A stretch of DNA of 64,000 bases from Clostridiales bacterium (GCA_024684375.1 JAIKWZ010000063.1:1-64000); one strand, 5' to 3'. Positions 27,557 through 36,414 are shown, counted from the stretch's first letter. Translations and numbers: made by a program. Notes: a model not told the origin generated them from the letters alone.

Positions 27557-27570
27557 GTGTTCACATCGCG
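27557..27570 (+). other. Attachment-core-like 14-mer, inverted
   Basis: GTGTTCACATCGCG equals the anticodon loop and stem of the tRNA-Val(CAC) fragments, but here on the + strand, opposite to fragments B and D. The rest of 27406-27763 holds no gene. Confidence 0.5.
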
Positions 27571-27763
27571 AGGCTGTTGACAAAATGGGGGGAGTAACAT
27601 ATTCATATCGGGAAAATGCACCCTCCGGACGCACAACCTGTATTCAAATACAGATAAAACATTATGCAGATACCGATAGATCGTGCATAAGGTTTTTCGT
27701 ATGATGTTTGCCACAAATGTCTGTATCAAGCGTCTTATTCAGCCGAAAAAGCAGCAAGGTATG

Positions 27764-27792
27764 AAAAAAGCCTCTCCTGTATCAGGAGAGGC
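27764..27792 (-). terminator. Terminator of tRNA fragment B
   Basis: GCCTCTCCTG-TAT-CAGGAGAGGC followed on the minus strand by six T. Same design as at 37934. Confidence 0.75.
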
Positions 27793-27794
27793 AG

Positions 27795-27843
27795 CGGTCG
27801 CAACAGGACTAGGACCTGTGACCCACGCGATGTGAACACGGTG
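27795..27843 (-). pseudogene. tRNA-Val(CAC) 3' half, fragment B
   Basis: On the minus strand it reads from the anticodon stem (CACCGTG, loop TTCACAT with anticodon CAC, CGCG) through the variable region and T-arm to the acceptor. The D-arm is absent: the match to fragment D stops after CACGGTG and turns into the element-like sequence with GTGTTCAC repeats. A base change in the T-loop suggests decay. Confidence 0.7.
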
Positions 27844-27990
27844 TTCTGCACATGTGGTAGAGTTCACGGAATGCCTTTGTTAGGTGTTCACGTAGTCAAC
27901 CCCCCTGATTTTATTGAGCTTTTGCGTTTTCTATTTCATCCGTTTCGTGCTCACAAGTTGGGTGTTCACCGGGTGTTCACGGCTTTTTTG
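27834..27990. repeat. Cluster of GTGTTCAC-type repeats
   Basis: Seven or eight close copies of (G)GTGTTCAC or its complement occur within 160 bp, next to tRNA fragment B and a tyrosine recombinase remnant. They resemble integrase arm-binding sites. Part of the array (27940-28000) is homologous in reverse orientation to 40508-40560. Confidence 0.55.
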
Positions 27991-28058
27991 AACACCAGTG
28001 ATATAAATCAGTGATCGTGATCTTCGTTTCATTCGTCATCGGATCAATCTCCTCGCGA

Positions 28059-28355
28059 CTATAGTGTGAAGGTATGCTCGAGGCACTCGCGGGACTGGTC
28101 GTGGACCTGACGTAGGTTCTGCATCCTGACTTCCTCTAGCTTGAACATGTCTTCATCACGCTGAAGCTTTTTCTCACAAAAGAATTGCTTCAGGTTTTCG
28201 CACATAAGGATTGTCCGATTTGAATGAATAGTCTTTGGCCCTATGAGTTTTATCAATCCGTTTTGGCAGGACATCCGCCTGTCAATGGTTATCGTACCTT
28301 ATTCGAAGCCGACATGGTCCCATCTAAGGCCAAAGGTTTCATATGCAATATCCAT
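28059..28355 (-). pseudogene. Tyrosine recombinase remnant
   Basis: Translation on the minus strand gives ETFGLRWDHVGFE, a stop, then QNGLIKLIGPKTIHSNRT and MCENLKQFFCEKKLQRDED. Each piece matches the complete recombinase at 42.7-43.8 kb (central part of the catalytic domain, including the Lys strand). The N-terminal domain and the HxxR...Tyr end are missing. It lies beside tRNA fragment B, where the integrase of a tRNA-targeting element would be expected. Confidence 0.85.
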
Positions 28356-28375
28356 GTTCCTTTATTTCTCTTTTT

Positions 28376-28602
28376 CGTGCTTATTGTGAAGCTGGCTGAG
28401 CACTTCATTGAGCTTTTCGGGTACAGGGAGACCCGGATGGCTGGCGTTCCTCAGAAAACTAGCACTCTCATTGCCCAGGCAAAAGCAGATGACAGCGGAG
28501 CGCAGCGCCGAGCCGGTGCCCGCCACATGCAGTTCATGTACGGCAGTGAATTACCGAATATCGCGAAAACATATTTGGCAATGCGAATTTTCTGAGTATA
28601 AT
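28376..28602 (-). repeat. Remnant shared with 39650-39905 (HTH gene relic)
   Basis: On the minus strand this segment is homologous to 39650-39905 on the plus strand: both contain LRSAVI and GLPVPEKL-EVLS in translation and an outward TATAAT-type promoter at the distal end. The reading frame is interrupted. The start of the plus-strand copy (MNCIYTDNAVTTGSSLRSAV) resembles the opening of helix-turn-helix proteins found on mobile elements, but this is tentative. Confidence 0.5.
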
Positions 28603-28630
28603 TCAGATAGAGTTCACATGAGGGTGCACT

Positions 28631-28798
28631 GGGATTGATTTTGAGCCAGAAAAGGTTGAATTCAAATCCAGGGTTACGGAGGGACTCTGCAAGGAGATAA
28701 TTGCTTTTTCCAATACAGAAGGAGACACTGTACATGTCGTTATAGACAACGACCCAATGGTCGGCGCGATGGTCGCAGTGTCTGTTGCGGTCGCGTAA
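28631..28798 (+). pseudogene. Fragment of an AlbA_2/Schlafen-like domain gene
   Basis: The frame encodes VEFKSRVTEGLCKEIIAFSN followed by TEGDTVHVVIDND, which matches the start of AlbA_2 (divergent AAA-4/Schlafen) DNA-binding proteins. A stop lies just upstream in frame and the sequence ends after 56 codons, while the family needs several hundred. So it is a remnant. Confidence 0.6.
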
Positions 28799-28824
28799 GC
28801 GGTGAAGTAAAAACCTGCAAAATA

Positions 28825-28856
28825 AGGCGCTTATCCGAAAGGACAGGCGCCTTTTT
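28825..28856 (+). terminator. Rho-independent terminator
   Basis: AGGCGC-TTATCC-GAAA-GGACA-GGCGCC followed by five T, downstream of the AlbA_2-like fragment. The next 180 bp hold no gene. Confidence 0.8.
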
Positions 28857-29038
28857 GCGATATTGGAAAGCCAATTGTCAAAAAAAGCAGAAAGCGCCTA
28901 AGGTTGCAAATAGTTACGTTAGTTGCTATCCTTTTGCTGTTGTTTTTAAAAACTATGTCTCCAAAGAATGGATACTGCTATCTGCTCCGGAGCAATTTAC
29001 GTCCCCAATAAGTAGAGAATGGGCGCAAATAATAATGA

Positions 29039-29067
29039 TTGATAAATCCCGAGGGGAAAGGTATAAT
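29039..29067 (+). promoter_or_regulatory. Promoter of the kinase/HD-GYP-like pair
   Basis: TTGATA and a perfect TATAAT with 17 bp spacing; start of transcription about 120 nt before the kinase ATG. Confidence 0.7.
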
Positions 29068-29192
29068 ATATTAGTTGGGATGCACTATCTCTTTTGTAAG
29101 GAAACCGGCGGAAAAGGAGATCGTTCATATACCGGAGGGATTGATTTCCCAGATTCGCTTTATCCATATCCGATACAGGAAGTGACAGCACG

Positions 29193-30806
29193 ATGGCAGA
29201 TTACGACCATATGAGCAAAGACGAGCTGGTCGCAGAGATCGAGCGTCTTCACGCCCGGCTTGATGAGGCCAACGCCGCGAACGTGGCCAAGGAAGTATTC
29301 CTGAGCAATATGTCCCACGACATACGAACGCCCATGAACGCGATCCTGGGCATGGCGGCGCTTGCCCAAAAGCATATCGACGAAAAGACCCGTGTAGCCG
29401 ACGCGCTTGGCAAGATACAGACGGCGGGCAGACATCTGCTGGAGCTGATCAACGATGTGCTGGATATGTCGCGAATCAATTCCGGCAAGCTGCGCCTTGT
29501 AAGCGAGCGCTTCGCCCTAGGCGACCTGATTCACGATATTTCGATCATCATAAAGCCGCAGATGACGCAAAAGGGGCACAACTGGTCGTTTAAGGCCGAA
29601 AACATCCAGGCAGAAGCGCTGCTGGGCGATGCGCTGCGGCTTAGGCAGATCTACGTAAACATCATCAGTAACGCCATCAAATACACTTCTGCCGGCGGCG
29701 ACATACGCATAAGCCTGTCCGAGGAGCTCGAAGGCGAGCTGTGCCGCCTGAATTTCAGCTGCGTTGACAACGGCATCGGCATGAGCCCGGAGTTTTTGAC
29801 GCGCGTCTTCGAGCCTTTCGAGCGGGCGCAGCACTCGGGGACTTCCGGTATCGAGGGCACAGGCGTCGGCATGAGCATAGTAAAGAAGCTGGTGGAGGCG
29901 CTGGGCGGCGAGATCGGCGTTGCCAGCGAGCAGGGCAAGGGCACTCGGGTGGACATAAGCATACCGCTTTCCTACGAGCATCTGGAACTGGACCTTGCGC
30001 CGCTGAAGGGCAAACGCCTGCTGATCATCGAAAACGACGAGGAGACGCGCTCCGCCTACCAGCTTTATTTAGGCGAGTATGATCTTGACTACAGCCTCGT
30101 TCGCAGCGCGGCGGAGGCGCTGAGCGAATTGACTCTGGCTGAGTTTGAAAACAAAAAATACGATCTTGCCGTGATCGGCGAAAGCATACAAAACAGCCAA
30201 AACCCCTTGGACATCGCCGAATATCTGCAAAAATCCCGGCCGCAGCTGCCGCTTATGCTCGTAAGCAGCGCGGACTGGGAAAAGACGGAGTATCAGGCGC
30301 AGCGCAGCGGCATCCGCAGCTTTGTGCCGCTGCCCATATTCAGAAAATCACTGATCAACGCGCTCTCCGGCGTGCTTAAGAGCGTGGACGGCGGGCAAAA
30401 CGCCTCGGACAATCCTGACCTTACAGGCAAGGGTATTCTTCTGGTAGAGGATAATTTTATCAACCGCGAGATCGCCATGGAGATTCTGGCCTCCACCAAC
30501 GCCGCGGTGGAATGCGCCGAGAACGGAAAGCAGGCGCTGGAAATGTTTGCCGCGTCCGAGCCTAAGCACTACGACATCATACTGATGGATATTCAGATGC
30601 CTGTTATGGACGGCTACACTGCCGCCAGCTCCATTCGTGCCCTTGACAGAAACGACGCAGCGGCCGTACCTATCTACGCAATGACCGCCAACACCTTCCA
30701 GGAGGACATCGACAAGGCGCTGGCTGCCGGCATGAACGGACACATCGCAAAGCCTATCGACATTAATGCCCTGATGCAGGTGCTAAGGCGAGTGGCGGGA
30801 GCGTAG
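29193..30806 (+). CDS. Soluble hybrid histidine kinase with two receiver domains
   Basis: About 537 residues with no membrane segment. Residues 1-35 form a coiled coil; the H-box NMSHDIRTPMNAIL puts the phosphorylated His at residue 42; the ATPase domain shows N-x-x-K-YTSAGG and GTGVGMSIVKKLVEALGG. Receiver 1 (~275-395) is degenerate, with G-E where the phospho-Asp should be (DLAVIGES). Receiver 2 (~415-537) is intact: VEDNFINRE and IILMDIQMPVMDG with Asp 466. It probably acts as a cytoplasmic phosphorelay whose input is not visible. The partner gene starts 4 bp downstream. Confidence 0.9.
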   Translation: MADYDHMSKDELVAEIERLHARLDEANAANVAKEVFLSNMSHDIRTPMNAILGMAALAQKHIDEKTRVADALGKIQTAGRHLLELINDVLDMSRINSGKLRLVSERFALGDLIHDISIIIKPQMTQKGHNWSFKAENIQAEALLGDALRLRQIYVNIISNAIKYTSAGGDIRISLSEELEGELCRLNFSCVDNGIGMSPEFLTRVFEPFERAQHSGTSGIEGTGVGMSIVKKLVEALGGEIGVASEQGKGTRVDISIPLSYEHLELDLAPLKGKRLLIIENDEETRSAYQLYLGEYDLDYSLVRSAAEALSELTLAEFENKKYDLAVIGESIQNSQNPLDIAEYLQKSRPQLPLMLVSSADWEKTEYQAQRSGIRSFVPLPIFRKSLINALSGVLKSVDGGQNASDNPDLTGKGILLVEDNFINREIAMEILASTNAAVECAENGKQALEMFAASEPKHYDIILMDIQMPVMDGYTAASSIRALDRNDAAAVPIYAMTANTFQEDIDKALAAGMNGHIAKPIDINALMQVLRRVAGA

Positions 30807-30810
30807 GTCT

Positions 30811-32634
30811 ATGCGTCAGTATCAGAGTGAATACATAGAAAATGTACGCGAAGCCGCCGCACTGGCGGACTTTGGGGCGGAGCTAGACGAGGGCTTTGAG
30901 GAATGGTATAGCCAAAGGCTCGCCGCGCTTAAGCGGATAGGGGAATTAAAGCGCAGAAACACGCAGCTTTTGAACGAATGCCTTTTCCCTTGCCTTGACG
31001 CGCTGCACGGCGCGAAAGAGTATGAGCTTAAAGAACTGAGCGAGTTTGCCGAGAGCCTGCTGGACTGGAAGACAAACCTCGACCCCGGCGTGTATACCGC
31101 CATACACGATGCGATGCTCAGCCTCTACCGCGTACGCGGGGATCGCGATGCCGTCGTGCGGGAACTGTACAAGCTCGGCATGGGCATGTATTATATGGAT
31201 CGCTACGTGGCGGGACTTAAGGAGGATAAAAGCGCTCCATTCCGCTTTCAAAACGAGATGGTCTTTACCGAGGCGGCTTCCTACCTTCGCTGTTATGAGG
31301 AAATGGAAAACGAGGAGACGCGCGGCTACATCGTGCGCTCCACAGCCAACGTTGCGCTGTGCGTGAGGGATCACAAGCGCAAAATTGCCGCCAGTTCCCG
31401 CGCGCTAAAGATCATCCACGATGAAAAATACGTTAGTCTCGCGCCGTCTTTGCCATGGAGCCGCTTCGAGCAGGCGGCGCATCGGCAGATGAGCGCAAAC
31501 AGGATCTCGCTTTCAAGAGGCGACCTGAGCGACGAGGAGCTGGCCGAGGTGCTGGACTCCTGCCACGAAGTATTCAAAAGCGAGCAGGCCAGCGCTAATC
31601 CCGGCGCGCGCTGGCTGTGGCCGTATTACGACATGGAATACTCCTGCGGCTATGTGAGCCGAGAGTGTACGCTGGAGCGTTTGGAAAAACTGATAAGCGA
31701 TACGCCCGCTGATCAATATGATATGAACGGGATGTACGGCAATGTGCACCTGGTGCTGATCTACGGCGAGATACTCAGGCGGCATGAGGAACTAAGGGGA
31801 GATCTGAAGCGCCTGCGCTTCCTGAACGCGGCGAATCGCCGTCTTTACAGAACGCTTTTGAATTACCCTGCCGATCGGATCGACGACGGCTTAAGGCACG
31901 ACATCGCCAACGTGCTCAACAACTATAACGAGACCGGCTGCGAAATCAGCTTTAAGCAGCTTGCGCTCGGGCTTACCCAGCGCTACGGGGGTGAATTGTA
32001 CATTCGCGGGCGTTTGAAGGGTGAGATGAGCAAGCGCCTGTGCGAGACCCTGCTAAAGCGCGACGGCACGTTTTTTGACGACATTCCCTTTATCGCGGCT
32101 CTTACGGGCGAAAACAAAACCCGCGCGCTGCTTAACTTCGCGCTTGAATGCGGCATTTTTTGCGACATAGGCCTGGTGAAAATGGGCATGGAGGAGATAC
32201 GCACCCGCGGTCTGTTTGAGACGGAGCACAGGATGTATCTTTTGCACCCCGTTGCCGGATCGGAAGTTCTGCGCAGAAACGATTCTACGCTGCTCTACGC
32301 CGACACGGCACTTGGGCACGAAAGCTGTTACGACGGCAGCGAACCGACGGTCAGCGGATACGAGAGAAACGCCTCCTGTTATCGCCAGATGACCGATGCC
32401 GTGGCGCTGGCCTCGTTTATCGTCGAACGCTTAAGCCAGTGCGGCGGCGACTTTGGCGAGGTACTCAGGCAGATCTACGCCGCTGAGGGCACGCGCTTCT
32501 CCCCGCTGATCGTCAGCGCGCTGTCGGACCAAAACCTCCTAAACGACCTTCGGCAGCTATTGAGCGCGGACCGCAGGCCTTACTACAAAGAAGTCTACAA
32601 CGCCCTGCGTCAGGGGGAAGAGGAGGGAAGGTAA
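30811..32634 (+). CDS. Helical-repeat protein with degenerate HD-GYP domain
   Basis: About 607 residues. Residues 1-420 are almost all helical and look like TPR-type repeats. From about 440 the order of an HD-GYP domain appears: CDIGLVKM at 451 (normally HDIGK), LHPVAGSEVL with His 479 kept, GHESCYDGSEPTVSGY at 502-517 (normally HHERxDGxGYP) and MTDAVALA at 527 (normally VADxFDAL), then GTRFSPLIVSAL. Loss of the HD pair and of several metal ligands makes cyclic-di-GMP hydrolysis unlikely; a binding or scaffold role is more probable. Translational coupling with the kinase suggests they form one signalling unit. Confidence 0.7.
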   Translation: MRQYQSEYIENVREAAALADFGAELDEGFEEWYSQRLAALKRIGELKRRNTQLLNECLFPCLDALHGAKEYELKELSEFAESLLDWKTNLDPGVYTAIHDAMLSLYRVRGDRDAVVRELYKLGMGMYYMDRYVAGLKEDKSAPFRFQNEMVFTEAASYLRCYEEMENEETRGYIVRSTANVALCVRDHKRKIAASSRALKIIHDEKYVSLAPSLPWSRFEQAAHRQMSANRISLSRGDLSDEELAEVLDSCHEVFKSEQASANPGARWLWPYYDMEYSCGYVSRECTLERLEKLISDTPADQYDMNGMYGNVHLVLIYGEILRRHEELRGDLKRLRFLNAANRRLYRTLLNYPADRIDDGLRHDIANVLNNYNETGCEISFKQLALGLTQRYGGELYIRGRLKGEMSKRLCETLLKRDGTFFDDIPFIAALTGENKTRALLNFALECGIFCDIGLVKMGMEEIRTRGLFETEHRMYLLHPVAGSEVLRRNDSTLLYADTALGHESCYDGSEPTVSGYERNASCYRQMTDAVALASFIVERLSQCGGDFGEVLRQIYAAEGTRFSPLIVSALSDQNLLNDLRQLLSADRRPYYKEVYNALRQGEEEGR

Positions 32635-32649
32635 AAAAATCTCCATTGA

Positions 32650-33192
32650 TGGAGTATACGTTGGACAGACGTTCATGGTCCACTTCCGGGTGCTTCTCGT
32701 CTGATTTCACACTAGCCCAGACCGCACATGGGAAAAGCCACGTCCCGTCGGACAGGATGATCGGCTTGCACATCATGACACCATTCGCTATGCGGCGGGG
32801 CGGCGATATCTTCCACATCTTAGGCGCGTCATCGGGATTGTCGATGATCTCAGCCCATACACCGTCACGCCCGTCAAAAAATTGTGGGACTGCGCGTAGG
32901 TGATCCACAGCCGGCCAAGAGGGTCCAGCCATACGTTGGGATCGAACACGCACATAGCGCTTACATCACTATGTTGGATCGTCATTACTGGGTCCAGCCA
33001 TGTATGTCCATCGTCGTCGCTCATCAAAAGCGCGATGAAGTTCCCGTTTTCTTATGTCCTCCCGTCGGAATAGAACACGCTGAAGAGAAGACCCCTTTTG
33101 GTTCTCTCTATCGAGGGAATGCCCTGCCAATGGCGATTCCCCGGCAAAAAATCCGCATGCGCCGGTGGAAAGTAGACTGTTGCAGGCTGCAT
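32650..33192 (-). pseudogene. Sialidase/BNR-like pseudogene
   Basis: Minus-strand translation from ATG 33192 gives HWQGIPSIERTKRGLLFSV, an in-frame stop at 33052-33054, then SDDDGHTW (an Asp-box) and FDPNVWLDPLGRLWITYAQS. At a run of six T (32876-32881) the frame shifts to DGVWAEIIDNPDDAPKMW and continues to about 32650, where homology ends next to the stop of the HD-GYP-like gene. Stop, frameshift and missing C-terminus all argue for a dead gene. The family resembles exo-sialidase-like propellers. Confidence 0.8.
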
Positions 33193-33325
33193 TTCAGAGG
33201 CGTAAAACCCGAATCGAATCCTCTCTATACTCCATATCTATTGACTGCGGCGCGTTGAAAAAACATTTCGTAAAACTGCGGTTTGACCTGTCATTTCGGG
33301 CAAATACCGCCCGGACGAGCAGGCG

Positions 33326-34591
33326 TTAGGTTTGCTGCGGGATAAGCGTCACAAAACGCAAAGTGCCGTCGGCGTTTTGCAGCGTTTCCGCGGCGCACAG
33401 GCTGCCCGCATAGCCGCCTTCGCCATGAAAGCCAATGAATATGCGCCGGTCGGTGCCCGGCAGCACGGCGGATTTAGGCACGGCGCCGCAGGGGATAGTG
33501 TTGTTGTCCGGGCAACTCCAGGGGCCGAATGGCTCTTCGGACATCAGATACCGGGAGATTGAGTTGATCCCGAATACCAGATAATAATACCTGCCGATGC
33601 GAAACCAGTCGGCACACTCTGGGACTTTGTTCCATTCGGGGGATTCAGGCATGCAATAATCGTTCCACCGCATGATGCAGCCGGCGTCGTGCCAGCCGGC
33701 GACAGTCATTTCATCATTTATGAGATGCGCCAGGCATCCGCTCCCGTCAGCCTGCAGTTTCGTGGTCACCAGCATGTGGTACTTGCCGCCGTAATAAAAC
33801 AATTTCGGGTCGCGGGCGCCGGTGGGCTCGTACGCTTCGGGTATGTGAAAAAACTCGCTGATCTTGTCAAAATGGATAAGATCATCCGAGACGGCGCAGG
33901 TCAGCCGGGCGGGGGAACGGTCATACATCCGTACCGCGTACCACGCGTACCACTTATTCTGGCTGCGAATGACCGAGCCGGTGCATATGGAGCCCTCCCA
34001 CCCTTCGGTGATAGGAATGGCCATGGGGTGCTCGGTCCACATTTTGAGATCGCGGGAGGATACATGCGCCCACTGGTGTGCGCCCAGTCTCCACTTGCTG
34101 TGATGATGATGCCTGTCGTACAGATAAAACAGATGGTACAGCCCGTCGCCGTCGGTTTCATCGGAGTAGGGCATGCAGTCCCCGATATTGACGCCCGGTC
34201 TGCGTATGGAACAAAGCGTCAGCCCGGACCTGATCACAGGGGGCTGTTGGCGTTCTTCCGCCTGAACCGGCGCAGTGATCTCAACGAGGAGCTCTCCGGA
34301 GCGGGAACAACTTAGGGTCAGCGGCACGTTTCCGCAGGGCCACTCCTCGTCCATCAGCTCATCGTTGACGTAAAGCCCGATCCTGTGCAGGTCCACGCGG
34401 ATGCTTACGGCGTCACCGGGCCGGGCGTCTGATGTGAGGCGCAGCGGCTCCGGAGAAAAGTCGTAATAAAACTCGGCAGCGAGCTTGTCATCAAAGCTGA
34501 TGACGCAGGCCGTTCTGCCTTCGCCGCTTATGACCGTTTTGCCTTTGGCGGCGGTAAAACGTAATTCTATGCTTTCCACGATTTCTGTCAT
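33326..34591 (-). CDS. GH32-like glycoside hydrolase
   Basis: About 421 residues. After an unusual N-terminal beta module of ~110 residues comes a five-bladed propeller: NIGDCMPYSDETDGDGLYH (blade 1, nucleophile Asp region), WAHVSSRDLKMWTEHP, GSICTGSVI, GARDPKLFYYGGKYHM with the RDP motif of GH32, and VPECADWF in place of the usual WECPD acid motif. The family cleaves fructosides, but related J-clan enzymes act on other sugars. ATG 34591 is likely, without a strong ribosome site. It follows a Gfo/Idh/MocA gene on the same strand. Confidence 0.7.
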   Translation of the reverse strand: MTEIVESIELRFTAAKGKTVISGEGRTACVISFDDKLAAEFYYDFSPEPLRLTSDARPGDAVSIRVDLHRIGLYVNDELMDEEWPCGNVPLTLSCSRSGELLVEITAPVQAEERQQPPVIRSGLTLCSIRRPGVNIGDCMPYSDETDGDGLYHLFYLYDRHHHHSKWRLGAHQWAHVSSRDLKMWTEHPMAIPITEGWEGSICTGSVIRSQNKWYAWYAVRMYDRSPARLTCAVSDDLIHFDKISEFFHIPEAYEPTGARDPKLFYYGGKYHMLVTTKLQADGSGCLAHLINDEMTVAGWHDAGCIMRWNDYCMPESPEWNKVPECADWFRIGRYYYLVFGINSISRYLMSEEPFGPWSCPDNNTIPCGAVPKSAVLPGTDRRIFIGFHGEGGYAGSLCAAETLQNADGTLRFVTLIPQQT

Positions 34592-34646
34592 AATCAAATT
34601 ATCTAGGCTGTAGTGTGGACCATGTAAGGCGCTCGGCGGAAACGCC

Positions 34647-35726
34647 TTACAGCCGGACTTCCTTTCCGGTGCGGGCGGACTCATATAAGGCGTCGAGGAT
34701 CCTGATCATATTGACACCCTGCTGAGGCGTGTAATCGGGCTTAGCTCCGTCCAGCAGTATGGCGGTGAAGTGCTCAAGCGCGCGGGCGTGTCCTAAGCCC
34801 ATCTCGCCGGTATAGGGCTTAAGATCGGTAAGCGTGCCGTGCTCGTCCTCGGTCCAGATGCCGACGGTGCCGTCCTCATTCCACGTGAAGCCGGCTTTGG
34901 TGCCCCTTAATTCCACAAAACGCTTTTCTTTCTCTATGTTGGAAGCCCAGCTGAACTCCAGCTGCAGACAGGCGCCGTTGTCAAAACGGATAAAGCCCAT
35001 GGCCAGGTCCTCAACGTCGAATACGCCGTTTTGTACTTTCTCGCCGAAGGCGGCGTGCTGAGAGTCGGCCTTGGCGGTGTTGTCCGCGAACTTAGCGTAA
35101 GTGCAGCTGGATACTGACACGGGAGCCGGGTTTCCCATAAGCCAGATGGCCAGGTCTATCATGTGCACACCCAGGTCGATCAAGGGACCGCCGCCGGACT
35201 TGGCTTTTGTGGTGAACCAGCCGCCCCTGCCGGGAATGCCGCGCCTGCGTATCCAGCCGCAGCGGCCGCAGTAGATATCGCCTGCCTTGCCGTCCTGGAT
35301 AAACTGCTTAAGATACATGGAATTGGAATAATAGCGGTTGTTGCGCATTACCATCAGCACCCTGCCCGCCTTTTCGGAGGCTTCCTTCATGCGCAGCATC
35401 TCCCGCGCGTTGATGGCGTCTGGCTTCTCCGAAAACACGTTAAGCCCCTTTTCGAACGCGTATACGGCGATAATTGAGTGGAAATCGTTGGAAGTGCAGA
35501 TGTCTACAGCGTCTATCCGCTCGCTGTCCATAAGCGCCTTATAGTCTTCGTAAACGGGTATATCGGTTTTCAGGCCTGCTTTTTCCAAAGCTTTTCTGCA
35601 CTTTTCCGGTTTCAGGTCGCACAGCGCGACGACCTCGGCGCGGGGATTCTGCGCCCACCATTTTACGTGGTTGGTGCCCATGCCGCCTGTGCCTATGACT
35701 GCGATCCTGAGTAAACTATCCATCAT
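34647..35726 (-). CDS. Gfo/Idh/MocA-family oxidoreductase
   Basis: About 359 residues. An N-terminal Rossmann fold (RIAVIGTGGMGTNHVKWW) binds NAD(P), and VFSEKPDA near residue 95 is the family's conserved E-K-P. PLIDLGVHMIDLAIWLMG carries the catalytic H-x-x-D pattern. GGAGG precedes tandem ATG codons. It likely oxidises or epimerises a sugar or inositol, probably with the GH32-like enzyme encoded next. Confidence 0.88.
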   Translation of the reverse strand: MMDSLLRIAVIGTGGMGTNHVKWWAQNPRAEVVALCDLKPEKCRKALEKAGLKTDIPVYEDYKALMDSERIDAVDICTSNDFHSIIAVYAFEKGLNVFSEKPDAINAREMLRMKEASEKAGRVLMVMRNNRYYSNSMYLKQFIQDGKAGDIYCGRCGWIRRRGIPGRGGWFTTKAKSGGGPLIDLGVHMIDLAIWLMGNPAPVSVSSCTYAKFADNTAKADSQHAAFGEKVQNGVFDVEDLAMGFIRFDNGACLQLEFSWASNIEKEKRFVELRGTKAGFTWNEDGTVGIWTEDEHGTLTDLKPYTGEMGLGHARALEHFTAILLDGAKPDYTPQQGVNMIRILDALYESARTGKEVRL

Positions 35727-35746
35727 GCGTCCTCCTTTTGATGAGA

Positions 35747-36145
35747 TCAGTCTTGACTGCTTTTAGCGATCTGCCTGCGTGAGATGAGCTTGGGCTTTGT
35801 CAGGTCATAGCTTATCGCCACAAGCACCTCGATCTCGTCCCTGCGGGCAGATCCGTCCAGCAGTACAGTGATCCACTTGTCTTTATTCATGTGATAAGCC
35901 GGCCTGAAACCCGGTTTAAAGCGCAGTGAACCGATCAGAATAGGGTCGCATTTGACGTTCAGGATGTCAACGCGCCCGTCTTTTGCCATACCAAGCGTGC
36001 GGTAGGGGACGTTCATCGTCAGCGCGAACCACTTTCTGTTGCCAATATGCCGGAAAACGCTGCTTACGTCGTCCATTTTAAACGGATGTTCCGGCTCGGC
36101 GCTGTATGTGACAAAAATATACTCAGTGAGCTCATGCAGTGTCAT
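35747..36145 (-). CDS. MmcQ/YjbR-family protein
   Basis: About 132 residues with the CyaY-like fold pattern: KWFALTMNVP, DILNVKCDPILIGSLRFKPG, PAYHMNKDKWITVLLDGS and the ending LIAxSYDLT. It starts the minus-strand run ahead of the oxidoreductase. The family is thought to bind DNA or small ligands; function not established. The 269 bp upstream hold no recognisable site. Confidence 0.8.
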   Translation of the reverse strand: MTLHELTEYIFVTYSAEPEHPFKMDDVSSVFRHIGNRKWFALTMNVPYRTLGMAKDGRVDILNVKCDPILIGSLRFKPGFRPAYHMNKDKWITVLLDGSARRDEIEVLVAISYDLTKPKLISRRQIAKSSQD

Positions 36146-36414
36146 ATTATAGCCTTTGCCATGTCAATGATATTGTTATGGCGGGAGAAAACGGCGGTCA
36201 CGCCACTGCGCGATAGTAAAACAAATGAATGCTGCCAATAGTGTAGCACATCGCGGAGGATAAGTCTATACTCGTATATGGCAGGTCGGAGAGAATAAAC
36301 CGTCAGTTCGTTTATGGCATTGACGGATCTGTCTGTTTTTGATCAAACTGTGTCCGATGCGTTGATACGAACACTAAGCCGAAGGCTTTAGGGTCTGCTT
36401 AATGAGGATGGAGC

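Noticed and set aside
27834..27990. GTGTTCAC repeats as a CRISPR array
   Set aside because: Units are 8-10 bp, in both orientations and unevenly spaced; there are no spacers of constant length and no cas genes.
28855..29214. A 119-codon frame before the hybrid kinase
   Set aside because: It covers a good promoter, has no ribosome site and no recognisable motif; more likely leader DNA.
32646..32903. A plus-strand 85-codon frame
   Set aside because: It is the reverse of the sialidase-like pseudogene, whose Asp-box and conserved text read on the minus strand.
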